NCBI GenBank assembly: GCA_036625225.1
Contig: JAZKUF010000003.1
Location: forward strand, 62,001-126,000
Direction: 5' to 3'
DNA length: 64,000 nucleotides
DNA from: Accumulibacter jenkinsii
Lineage (GTDB): Bacteria > Pseudomonadota > Gammaproteobacteria > Burkholderiales > Rhodocyclaceae
Positions 1-10,800 of this stretch are shown here, in pieces. The notes under the pieces are model-generated. The model searched no databases. It was given only the letters and a program-made list of their open reading frames with translations, and was not told the origin of the DNA. How positions within the stretch are numbered: the stretch's first letter is position 1; each line of letters starts with the position of its first letter. The position numbers and the translations under genes are program-made.

Positions 1-1
1 A

Positions 2-1864
2 TTCAGGGGCAAGGAAGACGACGAGCATGCCCGTGCGGATCGCCTGTGGGATGAAGCCCGGGCGACGCTGCTGCAGCAGAAGTGCGCCGGACGGGACGGC
101 ATGGTCCATGAAGAGTCGAAGGCGTCGAGCCAGTTGTCACCGCTACTCTATGACCTCACCAGCCTGCAGCGCGAAGCCAATGGCCGCTTCGGGTTTTCTG
201 CCAAGGCGACGCTTGGCCTGGCACAGGCCCTCTACGAAAAGCACAAGGTGCTGACCTATCCGCGGACCGACTCGCGCGCGTTACCGGAAGACTACCGGCC
301 GACGGTGAGTAATACCCTCGCCATGCTCTCCGGCGAGGGTCTCGGCAAGGGTCACGATGAGGCCACTGTGGCCCGCTACGCGCCCTTGGCACAACAGATC
401 CTGGCGCGCAACTGGGTCGTGCCGAACAAGCGAATCTTCAACAATGCCAAGGTATCCGACCACTTCGCGATCATCCCGACGTTGCAGGCCCCGAAGCACC
501 TCTCCGAGCCCGAGTTCAAGCTCTACGACCTGGTCGTCAAGCGTTTTCTCGCCGTCTTCTACCCGGCGGCCGAGTACCTGATCACGACGCGGATTACGCG
601 CGTCGATGGCGAGCCGTTCAAGACCGAGGGCAAGGTCCTGGTCAACCCGGGCTGGCTTGCGGTCTATGGCCGCGAAGCACAGGAAGGGGAGGAAGGCAAC
701 CTCGTCGCCGTCGCCTCTGGAGAAACGGTGAAGGCCGACCAAGTCGTACTCAGTGCCCATCAGACCAGACCGCCGGCACGTTATTCCGAAGCCACCCTGC
801 TCAGCACCATGGAAGGGGCTGGCAAGGCGATGGACGACGAGGAACTGCGCGCGGCCATGGCGGGACGCGGTCTCGGTACGCCGGCCACGCGTGCGCAGAT
901 CATCGAGAATCTGCTGGCCGAACAATATCTCCTGCGTGAAGGCCGGGAGCTGCTGCCGACCGCCAAGGCCTTTTCGCTGATGACTCTGCTGAATGGGCTC
1001 GGCATCCCTGAACTGACGGCACCCGAACTTACCGGCGAATGGGAATGGAAACTCGCGCGCATGGAGCGCGGCGAGATGTCGCGCAACGACTTCATGAAGG
1101 AGATCGCGGCGATGACGCAGCACATCGTCGACCGCGCCAAGACTTACGACAGCGACAGCATCCCCGGTGACTTCGGGGAACTCGCCACCCCTTGCCCGAA
1201 ATGCGGCGGCTTGATCAAGGAAACGTACAAGAAATTCCAGTGCCAGGGCTGTGACTTCGCCCTCTGGAAAATCGTCGCCGGACGCCAGTTCGAAGCGAGC
1301 GAAATCGAGGAATTGCTGACCCGGCGCAAGGTCGGGCCGTTGAGCGGTTTTCGCAACAAGATGGGGCGGCCTTTCAACGCGATCATCCAGCTCAACGCCG
1401 AGAACTCGCCCGAGTTCGATTTCGGGCAGAGCAGCGGGGGTGACGATCGCGCTGGCGAAGAGGTCGATTTCTCCACCAGTGAAGCCCTGGGCGCCTGTCC
1501 GAAATGCGCGTCGCGGGTCTTCGAGCACGGGATGTCGTATGTCTGCGAGAAGTCCGTCGGTCCCGAGCGGAGCTGCGACTTCCGCTCGGGAACGATCATC
1601 CTGCAGCAGGCGGTCGAACCCGATCAGATGCGCAAACTGCTCAGTAGTGGACGGACGGATCTGCTTCGGGACTTCGTGTCAGCCCGCACCCGTCGCAAGT
1701 TCTCCGCTTATCTGGTGCGCGGCGCCGATGGCAAGGTCGGTTTCGAGTTCGAGAAGCGCGAGCCCAGGCCGGCGGCAAAGGCAGGCGCTGCTGCCAAGGC
1801 TGCGCCGAAGGAGACCAAGCCGGCTGCCGAGACGCCGGCGCGTCGCCGGAAAGCCGGCATCTGA
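2..1864 (+). CDS. topB: DNA topoisomerase III, 5' end cut off by the window
   Basis: A type IA topoisomerase that breaks and rejoins single DNA strands, probably resolving replication and recombination intermediates. The reading frame is open from base 2, so the start and most of the TOPRIM domain lie outside the window. The motif TYPRTDSR near base 260 carries the catalytic tyrosine. After it come the type IA core (MEGAGKAMDDEELR, GRGLGTPATRAQIIE) and a C-terminal zinc-ribbon region with CPKC/CQGC and CPKC/CEKS cysteine clusters. The extreme C-terminus is Ala/Lys/Pro-rich and probably disordered. TopB rather than TopA is favoured by the domain layout and core motifs, but the missing N-terminus prevents a firm decision. 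The convergent oxyR gene ends 62 bases downstream. Confidence 0.85.
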   Translation, partial: FRGKEDDEHARADRLWDEARATLLQQKCAGRDGMVHEESKASSQLSPLLYDLTSLQREANGRFGFSAKATLGLAQALYEKHKVLTYPRTDSRALPEDYRPTVSNTLAMLSGEGLGKGHDEATVARYAPLAQQILARNWVVPNKRIFNNAKVSDHFAIIPTLQAPKHLSEPEFKLYDLVVKRFLAVFYPAAEYLITTRITRVDGEPFKTEGKVLVNPGWLAVYGREAQEGEEGNLVAVASGETVKADQVVLSAHQTRPPARYSEATLLSTMEGAGKAMDDEELRAAMAGRGLGTPATRAQIIENLLAEQYLLREGRELLPTAKAFSLMTLLNGLGIPELTAPELTGEWEWKLARMERGEMSRNDFMKEIAAMTQHIVDRAKTYDSDSIPGDFGELATPCPKCGGLIKETYKKFQCQGCDFALWKIVAGRQFEASEIEELLTRRKVGPLSGFRNKMGRPFNAIIQLNAENSPEFDFGQSSGGDDRAGEEVDFSTSEALGACPKCASRVFEHGMSYVCEKSVGPERSCDFRSGTIILQQAVEPDQMRKLLSSGRTDLLRDFVSARTRRKFSAYLVRGADGKVGFEFEKREPRPAAKAGAAAKAAPKETKPAAETPARRRKAGI

Positions 1865-1925
1865 CCCAAGCGCTGGGAGCGTCCGTCGCCCCACAGTCTG
1901 TTTCACGTGGAACATGCAATCGGCG

Positions 1926-2840
1926 CTAGCGGATCGGGATCACCCCTGGCGGTGGTGCATCGAGAATCGCCGCGCGCAGGATGTCGATCGCCTGTGGTCT
2001 CGGGAAAGTGGCGCGCCAGGCAATGACAACTCGGCGAACTGGCGCCGGTTCTCTGAAATGACGAAACGAAAGCAGGGAGTTTTCCTGTGGCCAGGACGCT
2101 GCGGCCGACGCCGGGACGACCGAGATGCCGGCGCCACTCGCGACCATGTAGCGCACGGTTTCCAGAGAACTGCCTTCGAGCGCCCCGTCGGTCCCCCCTG
2201 GCGCCGAAAGCTGCGGGCAGGCCTGAACGACCTGGTTGCGAAAGCAGTTGCCGGTACCGAGCAACAAGAGGTTTTCCGCCGGCACCTGATCGGGATCGAT
2301 CAGTTTCTGCCGGGTCAGCGGATGTTCCCGCGGCATCAGCAGGCCGAAGGGTTCCTCATAGACCAGTCGCGACAAGATGCCTGGCTCGGTAAAAGGCAAG
2401 GCGACCACGATGGCATCGAGCTCGCTCCGACGCAGCTGCGCTGCAAGGCTGACGGTGAAATTTTCCTGTAGATAAAGTGGCATCAATGGCGCTCGGGCGT
2501 GCAGAGCCGGGATCAGTCGCGGTAGCAGGTAGGGTGCAATGGTGTAAATGACGCCCAGCCGCAACGGACCGTGCAAGGGATCCTTGCCCTCGGCAACGAT
2601 CTCGCGCAGCTTTCCCGCTTCCTCCAGTACCCGCTCGGCCTGGGCCGCGATCTGCTCGCCGATGGTGGTCAGGCGAACGTCGGATGAAGAGCGCTCGAAG
2701 AGAATGACGCCGTGTCGTTGCTCGACCTTCTTCAGCGCAACCGACAGGGTCGGTTGGCTGACGTGGCATTTTTCGGCCGCATGCCCGAAGTGCCGCTCGC
2801 GCGCGAGCGCGACGATATAACGCAGTTCGGTCAATGTCAC
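1926..2840 (-). CDS. oxyR: Hydrogen peroxide-sensing LysR-type regulator OxyR
   Basis: A LysR-family DNA-binding regulator of 304 residues, the usual OxyR length (E. coli 305). Residues 1-60 form the winged helix-turn-helix (LRYIVALARERHFGHAAEKC), followed by the periplasmic-binding-protein-like sensor domain. The redox pair is visible in GTGNCFRNQVVQAC: two cysteines nine positions apart, matching Cys199 and Cys208 of E. coli OxyR that form the peroxide-induced disulphide. This separates it from ordinary LysR paralogues. It sits between topB (convergent) and rsuA (same strand) with no target gene such as katG or ahpC adjacent, so the regulon is presumably elsewhere. The ATG at 2840 is the only reasonable start. 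Confidence 0.88.
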   Translation of the reverse strand: MTLTELRYIVALARERHFGHAAEKCHVSQPTLSVALKKVEQRHGVILFERSSSDVRLTTIGEQIAAQAERVLEEAGKLREIVAEGKDPLHGPLRLGVIYTIAPYLLPRLIPALHARAPLMPLYLQENFTVSLAAQLRRSELDAIVVALPFTEPGILSRLVYEEPFGLLMPREHPLTRQKLIDPDQVPAENLLLLGTGNCFRNQVVQACPQLSAPGGTDGALEGSSLETVRYMVASGAGISVVPASAAASWPQENSLLSFRHFREPAPVRRVVIAWRATFPRPQAIDILRAAILDAPPPGVIPIR

Positions 2841-2957
2841 GGCGCTGGATACCCGTCATGAGGGTGACTGGCTGTCTTGCTGCGCATACGCCAACCCTTC
2901 GAAAAAATACCGCACAGGACTGCCCGCGGCGACATCGATGTCGGCCGGCGCGCCACG

Positions 2958-3665
2958 TCAGCCGGGCCGCGCCAGAAGATCGAGTTCGGCGACATCGAGC
3001 CACATCCACTGTCCGACAGCGAGCGCCGCCGGCAGGAGAAAACCGCCGATCGCCACCCGATGGAGGCTCTCGACGCGATTACCGGCGGCGGCGACCATTC
3101 GCTTTACCAGATGATACCTGCCCTGCGTCACCGTCAGGCGCAACTTCCGATCGTCGAGCCGAAGGCAGGCGGTCGCCAGTACGGGTTGCGGATCGTCATG
3201 CAGTTGCACCCCGCTCAGCAGAGCCTCGATCTGTGCTTCGTCGACCGCATGCCGCGTCGTCACCTCATAGACCTTGGGCACCTGTTTTCTCGGCGAGGTG
3301 TAGTGGTGAATGAACGCGCCATCGTCGGTGAATAGCAGCAGGCCAGTGGTGTCCTGATCGAGGCGGCCGACCGCCTGTACACCACGCGCGATCAGCGGCG
3401 CGGGGAGCAGCGCATAGACGCTCGCGTGGTGTCCCGGCCGCCGGGAGCACTCGTAGCCCGCGGGCTTGTTCAGCGCCAGGAAAGCCGCTTCGCGAAAAGT
3501 CCAGACGACATCATCAACCGCAAACATCAGACCCCGGACCGGGAATTGCACGGCAGGATCGTCGCAAATCCTGCCCTGGACGCAGACCCGACCCTGCTCG
3601 ATCAGCGAGCGGCACGCCGACCTCGTCCCGAAGCCCTGCGACCGAAGCAGACGCTCAAGCGCCAT
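2958..3665 (-). CDS. rsuA: RsuA-family 16S rRNA pseudouridine synthase
   Basis: Isomerises a specific uridine in rRNA to pseudouridine; RsuA of E. coli acts on U516 of 16S rRNA. An N-terminal S4-like RNA-binding domain (residues about 1-55) precedes the catalytic domain, whose motif GRLDQDTTGLLLFT holds the catalytic aspartate. GRYHLVKRM near the C-terminus is typical of the RsuA/RluB/E/F group. The frame is open further upstream, with ATGs at 3671 and 3698, but the ATG at 3665 has GGGGA six bases before it and gives an N-terminus like other RsuA proteins, about 235 residues. Substrate assignment within the RsuA/RluE group is by similarity only. Confidence 0.82.
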   Translation of the reverse strand: MALERLLRSQGFGTRSACRSLIEQGRVCVQGRICDDPAVQFPVRGLMFAVDDVVWTFREAAFLALNKPAGYECSRRPGHHASVYALLPAPLIARGVQAVGRLDQDTTGLLLFTDDGAFIHHYTSPRKQVPKVYEVTTRHAVDEAQIEALLSGVQLHDDPQPVLATACLRLDDRKLRLTVTQGRYHLVKRMVAAAGNRVESLHRVAIGGFLLPAALAVGQWMWLDVAELDLLARPG

Positions 3666-3833
3666 CGTCATTCCCCGGTCTTCAGTTACCATCGACACCA
3701 GCCCTTCAGCCTTTGCTGGCAGGGCTTCGGCGCCTGGACAAGGAGGCTGCCGCGCGCCTTGATGCTGTTGTTGTCCCGTGCATCAACTGCCACAATAGGC
3801 TTTCCGTTATCACCGTCAAGGAGATCCGCTGCC

Positions 3834-4166
3834 ATGTTAGTCAAGTTCATTTCAAGCACCTCCGGCCAGATCATGATGTTCGCCGCCGTCGCTCGCCAGT
3901 TGCTCGATATTCTCGGCAAGGACTGCAGCGCGCGTGGCGTCATCACCACCGAGCAGTTACCCGAAGCGATCGAACGACTGCGCCTCGCCGCTGCCGGGAC
4001 GCCCTCCTCGACGCCGGAACCGGGGAGCGACGATCACCAAGAAAACCAGGACGATGAGGCGCCGGTGATCGGCCTGGGTCAGCGCGCCTATCCCTTGATC
4101 GAACTGCTCGAGTGGACACGCAAGGAGGAGGGATTCGTCCTCTGGGAGGCAGCCAAGGATTTCTGA
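3834..4166 (+). CDS. DUF1840 family protein
   Basis: A 110-residue cytosolic protein of the DUF1840 family, which is common in Betaproteobacteria and has no established function. The family pattern is seen in the opening MLVKFISSTSGQIMMF, the helical middle and the closing QRAYPLIELLEW segment. The start is the ATG at 3834, preceded by AAGGAGATCC. A longer in-frame reading from 3426 is only the antisense of rsuA. The middle (residues about 65-85) is acidic and polar, probably a flexible linker. It converges on thiC, with 50 bases between the stops. Confidence 0.8.
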   Translation: MLVKFISSTSGQIMMFAAVARQLLDILGKDCSARGVITTEQLPEAIERLRLAAAGTPSSTPEPGSDDHQENQDDEAPVIGLGQRAYPLIELLEWTRKEEGFVLWEAAKDF

Positions 4167-4216
4167 TCTGCCTGGCTTGGGATGATCCCGGTTCCGGCGG
4201 CACACCGCGAGCAGGT

Positions 4217-6133
<1,917 letters not shown>

Positions 6134-6245
6134 GGTATGTCCTTGCGAAGGGGAATGGCAAAGCGCTACAGATAGGCAGCATGCAAGGGGCTGGCGAGGC
6201 ACAGGAGACGGAGGGCGGACGACGCCGCGAACAAGATATGTGCTC

Positions 6246-6325
6246 CGCTTCCCTACGACGGCATGACCCGTACAGGTTCGAAGGGACTCTCTCAGCCACA
6301 CCGCAATCGGCATGGCACCCCCAAC
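6246..6325 (-). promoter_or_regulatory. TPP riboswitch (THI element) of thiC
   Basis: On the minus strand the leader contains the conserved thiamin pyrophosphate aptamer elements in order: GGGGGTGCC, the CTGAGA box in GGCTGAGAGAGTCCC, CCTTCGAACCTG, GGTCATGCCG and TAGGGAAG. It ends about 110 bases before the thiC start, leaving room for an expression platform that hides the ribosome binding site or forms a terminator. Thiamin pyrophosphate binding is expected to switch thiC off. Confidence 0.95.
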
Positions 6326-6476
6326 GTGAGCGGCCAAGTTACTGGAATTGCCGGTCTTTAGCAAGAATCCTGATTTGCCGCCTGGGGTCCGGTGAAGCAG
6401 CGTCACGGGCCGACGATCTCCCCTGCCCTGCTTTCTCTGCCATGGCACGCCGGCAGCGTGCCAAGCGTCGACTTGC

Positions 6477-6552
6477 TGGCGTCCCCACGGGGATTCGAAC
6501 CCCGGTACCTACCGTGAAAGGGTAGTGTCCTGGGCCTCTAGACGATGGGGAC
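6477..6552 (-). tRNA. tRNA-Glu (anticodon TTC)
   Basis: The minus strand folds into a full cloverleaf. The acceptor stem is GTCCCCA paired with TGGGGAC, the anticodon loop is CTTTCAC with anticodon TTC, and the T-arm contains GGTTCGAATCC. The 3' end GCCA is encoded in the DNA. It lies 23 bases after tRNA-Ala and probably shares its promoter. Confidence 0.97.
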
Positions 6553-6575
6553 CCGGAAGATTCCTTTCGAATCGC

Positions 6576-6651
<76 letters not shown>

Positions 6652-6666
6652 TCGAAAGGAGCGCGG

Positions 6667-6695
6667 ATTATAGGGTTCCAGCCTATCCTTGTAAA
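6667..6695 (-). promoter_or_regulatory. Sigma-70 promoter of the tRNA-Ala/Glu pair
   Basis: On the minus strand TTTACA (-35, five of six consensus bases) is followed after 17 bases by a perfect TATAAT (-10), 15 bases before the first tRNA base. The -35 box lies inside the last codons and stop of the upstream kinase gene. The tRNAs can therefore be transcribed independently of it. Confidence 0.85.
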
Positions 6696-7294
6696 GTGGG
6701 TGGCGAATCTGCGGCCTGGAGCACCGCGACGAAATCCAGCCAGTCGCGTTCATCCACGCTGTTTTGCAGCAGCCGAAGGTTGCGCACGCGCAGGCGCCTG
6801 CTCAGGCGATGACGACGAAAATGGGTGTCCGAGAGGTCGATCAGCCCGAGTCGGTGTTGCGGCGTATACACCACGTTGCCCAGGTGCAAGGAGCGAAAAT
6901 ACACGCCACACTCATGCAGGTGAATGACGAAACGCGTGAAGCTGATTTTCAGGCTTTCCTCGACCGCCGGCTCAATTCCCTCCCGGCGAAGTTCGCGCAG
7001 CGTCTTGCCGATCAGCGGATGGTAGTGCACAGCGTCGCGCGCGATCGAAGGAATCCGCCACACATTGATCACCTGTGGCACCGGGATGCCGCGCTTTTCG
7101 AGCGCTGCCGCGTTGTCGGCGAAACGCTGGGCATACGGATACCACGCTGCCGAGGAGAGCAGGCGCTTTCGCCGAAAGAGCTTCAGCATGGTGCCGTCCG
7201 CCAGGCGCAGGACCTTGTCGCCAAATCCATCGGACTCAATGACCGTCGCGCCGGCACGCAGGGCTAGGTAGTCATCGTCGGCCAGTCTCTTCAA
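6683..7294 (-). CDS. Lipopolysaccharide kinase (Kdo/WaaP-like) family protein
   Basis: A protein kinase-fold enzyme of about 203 residues related to KdkA/WaaP kinases, which phosphorylate the inner core of lipopolysaccharide. Visible kinase features are the lysine-bearing MLKLFRRKR strand, the catalytic-loop-like HECGVYFRSLHLGNVVY, and LGLIDLSDTHF, where the ID matches the metal-binding aspartate of the family. The chosen start is TTG 7294, with GGAG eight bases upstream; the frame is open further upstream only as antisense of pyrF. No other LPS genes are adjacent, so the substrate is uncertain. Confidence 0.7.
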   Translation of the reverse strand: MKRLADDDYLALRAGATVIESDGFGDKVLRLADGTMLKLFRRKRLLSSAAWYPYAQRFADNAAALEKRGIPVPQVINVWRIPSIARDAVHYHPLIGKTLRELRREGIEPAVEESLKISFTRFVIHLHECGVYFRSLHLGNVVYTPQHRLGLIDLSDTHFRRHRLSRRLRVRNLRLLQNSVDERDWLDFVAVLQAADSPPTLQG

Positions 7295-7414
7295 GGTCGT
7301 TGCTCCGCTCGAAAAACGCCAGTCTACCCTGCCGCCGCGTGAGTCTGTGGAATTCACCGGGCATCGTCGACGCGATCCCCTTAGAATGAATGCTTTGCGA
7401 TCACGGATCACGCC

Positions 7415-8236
7415 ATGAACTTTATCGACTCGCTGAATTCGGCCTGGCGGCGACACAACAGCCTGCTCTGCGTCGGCCTCGACCCCGACCCCGGGCGCTT
7501 TCCTGTCCACCTGCAAGGGCGGGACGACGGCATCTTCGAGTTCTGCCGGGCCATTGTCGACGCGACGGCAGACCTCGTCTGCTGCTTCAAGCCGCAGATC
7601 GCCTATTTTGCCGCCCATCGCGCCGAAGATCAGCTCGAGGCGCTGATCGATCATATCCACCGCAGCCATCCGGCAACTCCGGTGATCCTCGACGCCAAGC
7701 GAGGCGATATCGGCAGCACCGCCGAGCAATACGCCATCGAGGCCTTCGAACGCTTCAAGGCCGACGCGGTGACCGTGAACCCCTACCTCGGGCATGACTC
7801 GCTGGTGCCCTACCTTGCGCATCGCGACAAGGGTGTCATCATCCTCTGTCGCACCTCCAACCCCGGCGGCAGCGATCTCCAGTTCCTCGATGTCGGTGGC
7901 GAAAGACTTTACGAACGGCTTGCCCGTCTGGTAAGCAGCGAATGGAATGTGAACGGGCAGTGCGCGCTGGTCGTCGGCGCCACCTTCCCGGCCGAGATTG
8001 CGCGCGTTCGCGCGCTGACCGGTGAGATGCCGCTGCTCGTTCCCGGCATCGGCGCCCAGGGCGGCGACATCGAGGCCACGGTACGCGCCGGGTGCACGGC
8101 CAGCGGCGAGGGTCTGATGATCAACTCCTCCCGCGCCATCCTCTACGCCGGCAAGGGCGAAGACTATGCGGACGCTGCCCGCCGCGTCGCCGAAGAGACT
8201 CGCGACGCCATCAACCGCCATCGCCGCGCGGACTGA
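7415..8236 (+). CDS. pyrF: Orotidine 5'-phosphate decarboxylase
   Basis: Converts OMP to UMP, the last step of de novo pyrimidine synthesis. The 273-residue length and the active-site motif LDAKRGDIGSTAEQYA mark the larger PyrF subfamily found in many Beta- and Actinobacteria rather than the short E. coli type. Other conserved pieces are CVGLDPDPGRFP at the N-terminus and VPGIGAQGGD near the phosphate site. The start is the ATG at 7415, without an obvious ribosome binding site. It converges on gyrB, with a 35-base gap holding only a short hairpin. Confidence 0.95.
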   Translation: MNFIDSLNSAWRRHNSLLCVGLDPDPGRFPVHLQGRDDGIFEFCRAIVDATADLVCCFKPQIAYFAAHRAEDQLEALIDHIHRSHPATPVILDAKRGDIGSTAEQYAIEAFERFKADAVTVNPYLGHDSLVPYLAHRDKGVIILCRTSNPGGSDLQFLDVGGERLYERLARLVSSEWNVNGQCALVVGATFPAEIARVRALTGEMPLLVPGIGAQGGDIEATVRAGCTASGEGLMINSSRAILYAGKGEDYADAARRVAEETRDAINRHRRAD

Positions 8237-8271
8237 AGGATGCCGGTGGAAGTCGCCGGCGAGGCTTTATC

Positions 8272-10740
8272 TCAGACGTCGATGTTACGCGCAGCCAGGG
8301 CGTTCGTCTCGATGAAACTGCGCCGGGGCTCCACCAGTTCGCCCATCAGCGTGGTGAAAATCTCGTCGGCGCCGATTGCGTCTTCGATCTGCACTTTCAG
8401 CAGACGACGCACCTTGGGGTCCATGGTCGTTTCCCAGAGTTGCGCCGGATTCATTTCACCGAGCCCCTTGTAACGCTGCTTGGTGACGCTACGCTCGACT
8501 TCGCTGAGCAGCCATTGCATGGTTTCGGCAAAACTCGTGACCGCCTTCTTCTTTTCATTGCGAACGACAATGCCACCCGGACCAAAGAGACCGGCCAGGA
8601 TCTCGGCCGTCTTGCGCAACTGCGCATAGTCGCCACTGACCAGCAGGTCCTCATCGATGACCCCGAGCTTGAGGTTGCCATGGAGGATCTTTTCGAGACG
8701 TAGCTGCCAGCGTTCCTGAGCCGCATCGTAACGCGCCAGGATGTTGATTCCGAGCTTGCTGCCGACGGCTTTCATCAGGGCCTGCGCGCTCGCCACGGCA
8801 GCCGCCTCGTCGGCGAGTTCGACCTTGAGATTGCCATCGACCAGCGCATGCAGGACTTCCGGGTTGATCAGATGTGACAGACGATTGATCACGGTTTCGG
8901 CCAGCAGATATTCCCGGGCCAGCTCTTCGAGCGCAGAACCCGAGATTTCCGACGAACCGGCCTGCGGAGTGAGCACCGAACCTTCGAGGGCGAGGGCGAG
9001 CAGAAACTGCTTCAGCGCCAGATCGTCCTTGATGTAACGCTCGACCTTGCCGTGCTTGACCTTGTACAGCGGCGGCTGGGCGATGTAGATATGGCCGCCT
9101 TCAACGAGTTCCCGCATCTGCCGATAGAAGAAGGTGAGCAGCAGCGTGCGGATGTGGGCGCCATCGACGTCGGCGTCGGTCATGATGATCAGCCGATGGT
9201 AACGCAGCCTTTCGGGTTTGTATTCGTCCTTGCCGATGCCGGTTCCCAGCGCGGTAATCAAAGTGACGATTTCCTGCGACGCAATCAGCTTGTCGAAACG
9301 GGCTTTCTCGACATTGAGGATTTTTCCCTTGAGCGGCAGAATGGCCTGGAATTTACGGTCTCGCCCCTGTTTCGCCGAGCCACCGGCAGAATCCCCCTCG
9401 ACCAGATACAGTTCACAAAGTGCCGGATCCTTCTCCTGGCAATCGGCGAGTTTGCCGGGCAGCCCGACCCCGTCGAGCAGCCCCTTGCGCCGGGTCATTT
9501 CGCGCGCCCGGCGCGCCGCATCACGGGCGCGGGCGGCTTCGACGATCTTGCCGGTAATGACTTTCGCGTCGACCGGCCGCTCCTGCAGGAATTCGGTCAA
9601 CTTCGCCGCCACCACTTCCTCGACGGCCGGACGGGCTTCCGAAGACACCAGCTTCATCTTGGTCTGTGAGGCGAATTTCGGATCAGGCATCTTGACCGAC
9701 AGGACGCAGGCAAGCCCTTCGCGCATGTCGTCGCTGCTGATGTCGACCTTGGCCTTCTTGGCAATTTCGTGCTCTTCAATATAGCGGTTGATCACCCGCG
9801 TCATGGCAGCACGCAGGCCGGTCATGTGGGTGCCGCCATCGGCCTGGGGGATGTTGTTGGTGAAACAGAGGACCTGCTCGGCGTAACTGTCGTTCCATTG
9901 CATGGCGACTTCAACGCTGATCGCGCCATTGCTGCAAAGCGAATCGCCGCTGGCGCAGAAGATGTTCGGATGCAGGACCGACTTGGTCCGGTTGATGTAC
10001 TCGACGAATCCCTTGACACCGCCAAGAAAGGCAAAATTCTCGTCCTTGCCGCTACGCTGGTCATGCAGGCGAATCTTCACGCCATTGTTCAGAAACGAGA
10101 GCTCACGCAGGCGCTTGGCAATGATCTCGTAGTGAAACTCGACCTGACCGAAAATCTCTTCATCGGCCATGAAGTGAAGTTCGGTGCCGCGTTTCTCGGT
10201 ACTGCCGACCACCCGCAGCGGCGAGACCTCGACGCCGCGCTGGATCTCGGTCAGTCGATCGACCACGACACCCCGATGGAACTCGACGAAATGCTTTCTG
10301 CCCTCGCGCCGGATGGTCAGCCGCAGCCATCGCGAAAGGGCATTGACGCACGAAACACCGACGCCGTGCAGGCCACCGGATACCTTGTACGAATTCTGGT
10401 TGAACTTGCCACCGGCGTGCAGCACACACATCACGATCTCGGCCGCTGAACGTTTGGGTTCGTGCTTGTCGTCGAACTTGATACCGGTCGGAATGCCACG
10501 GCCGTTGTCGGTGACCGAGATCGAATTGTCGGCATGGATGGTGATCACGATGTCGTCACAGTGCCCGGCCAGGGCCTCATCGATCGCGTTGTCGACTACC
10601 TCGAACACCATGTGGTGCAAGCCTGTACCGTCGGAAGTATCACCGATATACATGCCCGGGCGCTTGCGCACCGCCTCCAGACCCTCAAGCTGCTGAATGC
10701 TCGACTCGTCGTAGGCAAACTGATCGTTCTCTTCAATCAT
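8272..10740 (-). CDS. gyrB: DNA gyrase subunit B
   Basis: ATP-binding subunit of the type II topoisomerase that introduces negative supercoils. The GHKL ATPase domain is at the N-terminus (VDNAIDEALAGHCDD; GLHGVGVSCVNALS). The TOPRIM domain has EGDSAGGSAKQGRDRKFQ and PLKGKILNVEKA, and the C-terminus has RYKGLGEMNPAQLWETTMDP. I use ATG 10740 (822 residues), which matches the usual short N-terminus before SSIQQLEGLEAVRKRPGMY. An in-frame GTG at 10782 would add 14 residues. It is the third gene of the dnaA-dnaN-gyrB run, 60 bases after dnaN. Confidence 0.97.
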   Translation of the reverse strand: MIEENDQFAYDESSIQQLEGLEAVRKRPGMYIGDTSDGTGLHHMVFEVVDNAIDEALAGHCDDIVITIHADNSISVTDNGRGIPTGIKFDDKHEPKRSAAEIVMCVLHAGGKFNQNSYKVSGGLHGVGVSCVNALSRWLRLTIRREGRKHFVEFHRGVVVDRLTEIQRGVEVSPLRVVGSTEKRGTELHFMADEEIFGQVEFHYEIIAKRLRELSFLNNGVKIRLHDQRSGKDENFAFLGGVKGFVEYINRTKSVLHPNIFCASGDSLCSNGAISVEVAMQWNDSYAEQVLCFTNNIPQADGGTHMTGLRAAMTRVINRYIEEHEIAKKAKVDISSDDMREGLACVLSVKMPDPKFASQTKMKLVSSEARPAVEEVVAAKLTEFLQERPVDAKVITGKIVEAARARDAARRAREMTRRKGLLDGVGLPGKLADCQEKDPALCELYLVEGDSAGGSAKQGRDRKFQAILPLKGKILNVEKARFDKLIASQEIVTLITALGTGIGKDEYKPERLRYHRLIIMTDADVDGAHIRTLLLTFFYRQMRELVEGGHIYIAQPPLYKVKHGKVERYIKDDLALKQFLLALALEGSVLTPQAGSSEISGSALEELAREYLLAETVINRLSHLINPEVLHALVDGNLKVELADEAAAVASAQALMKAVGSKLGINILARYDAAQERWQLRLEKILHGNLKLGVIDEDLLVSGDYAQLRKTAEILAGLFGPGGIVVRNEKKKAVTSFAETMQWLLSEVERSVTKQRYKGLGEMNPAQLWETTMDPKVRRLLKVQIEDAIGADEIFTTLMGELVEPRRSFIETNALAARNIDV

Positions 10741-10800
10741 CGTGAAACCGGTATCCTTTTCCTGTTGAAACTGGGGTGTCACCTGGCGCTGAGGTCCGCC

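Noticed and set aside
2904..2937. Possible minus-strand terminator after rsuA (CCGC/GCGG stem followed by TATTTTTT)
   Set aside because: The stem is only about four pairs with a poor loop, too weak to call although the T run is suggestive.
7295..8221. Upstream extension of the Kdo/WaaP-like kinase frame
   Set aside because: The extension is antisense to pyrF; a TTG start with GGAG at 7294 explains the kinase N-terminus.
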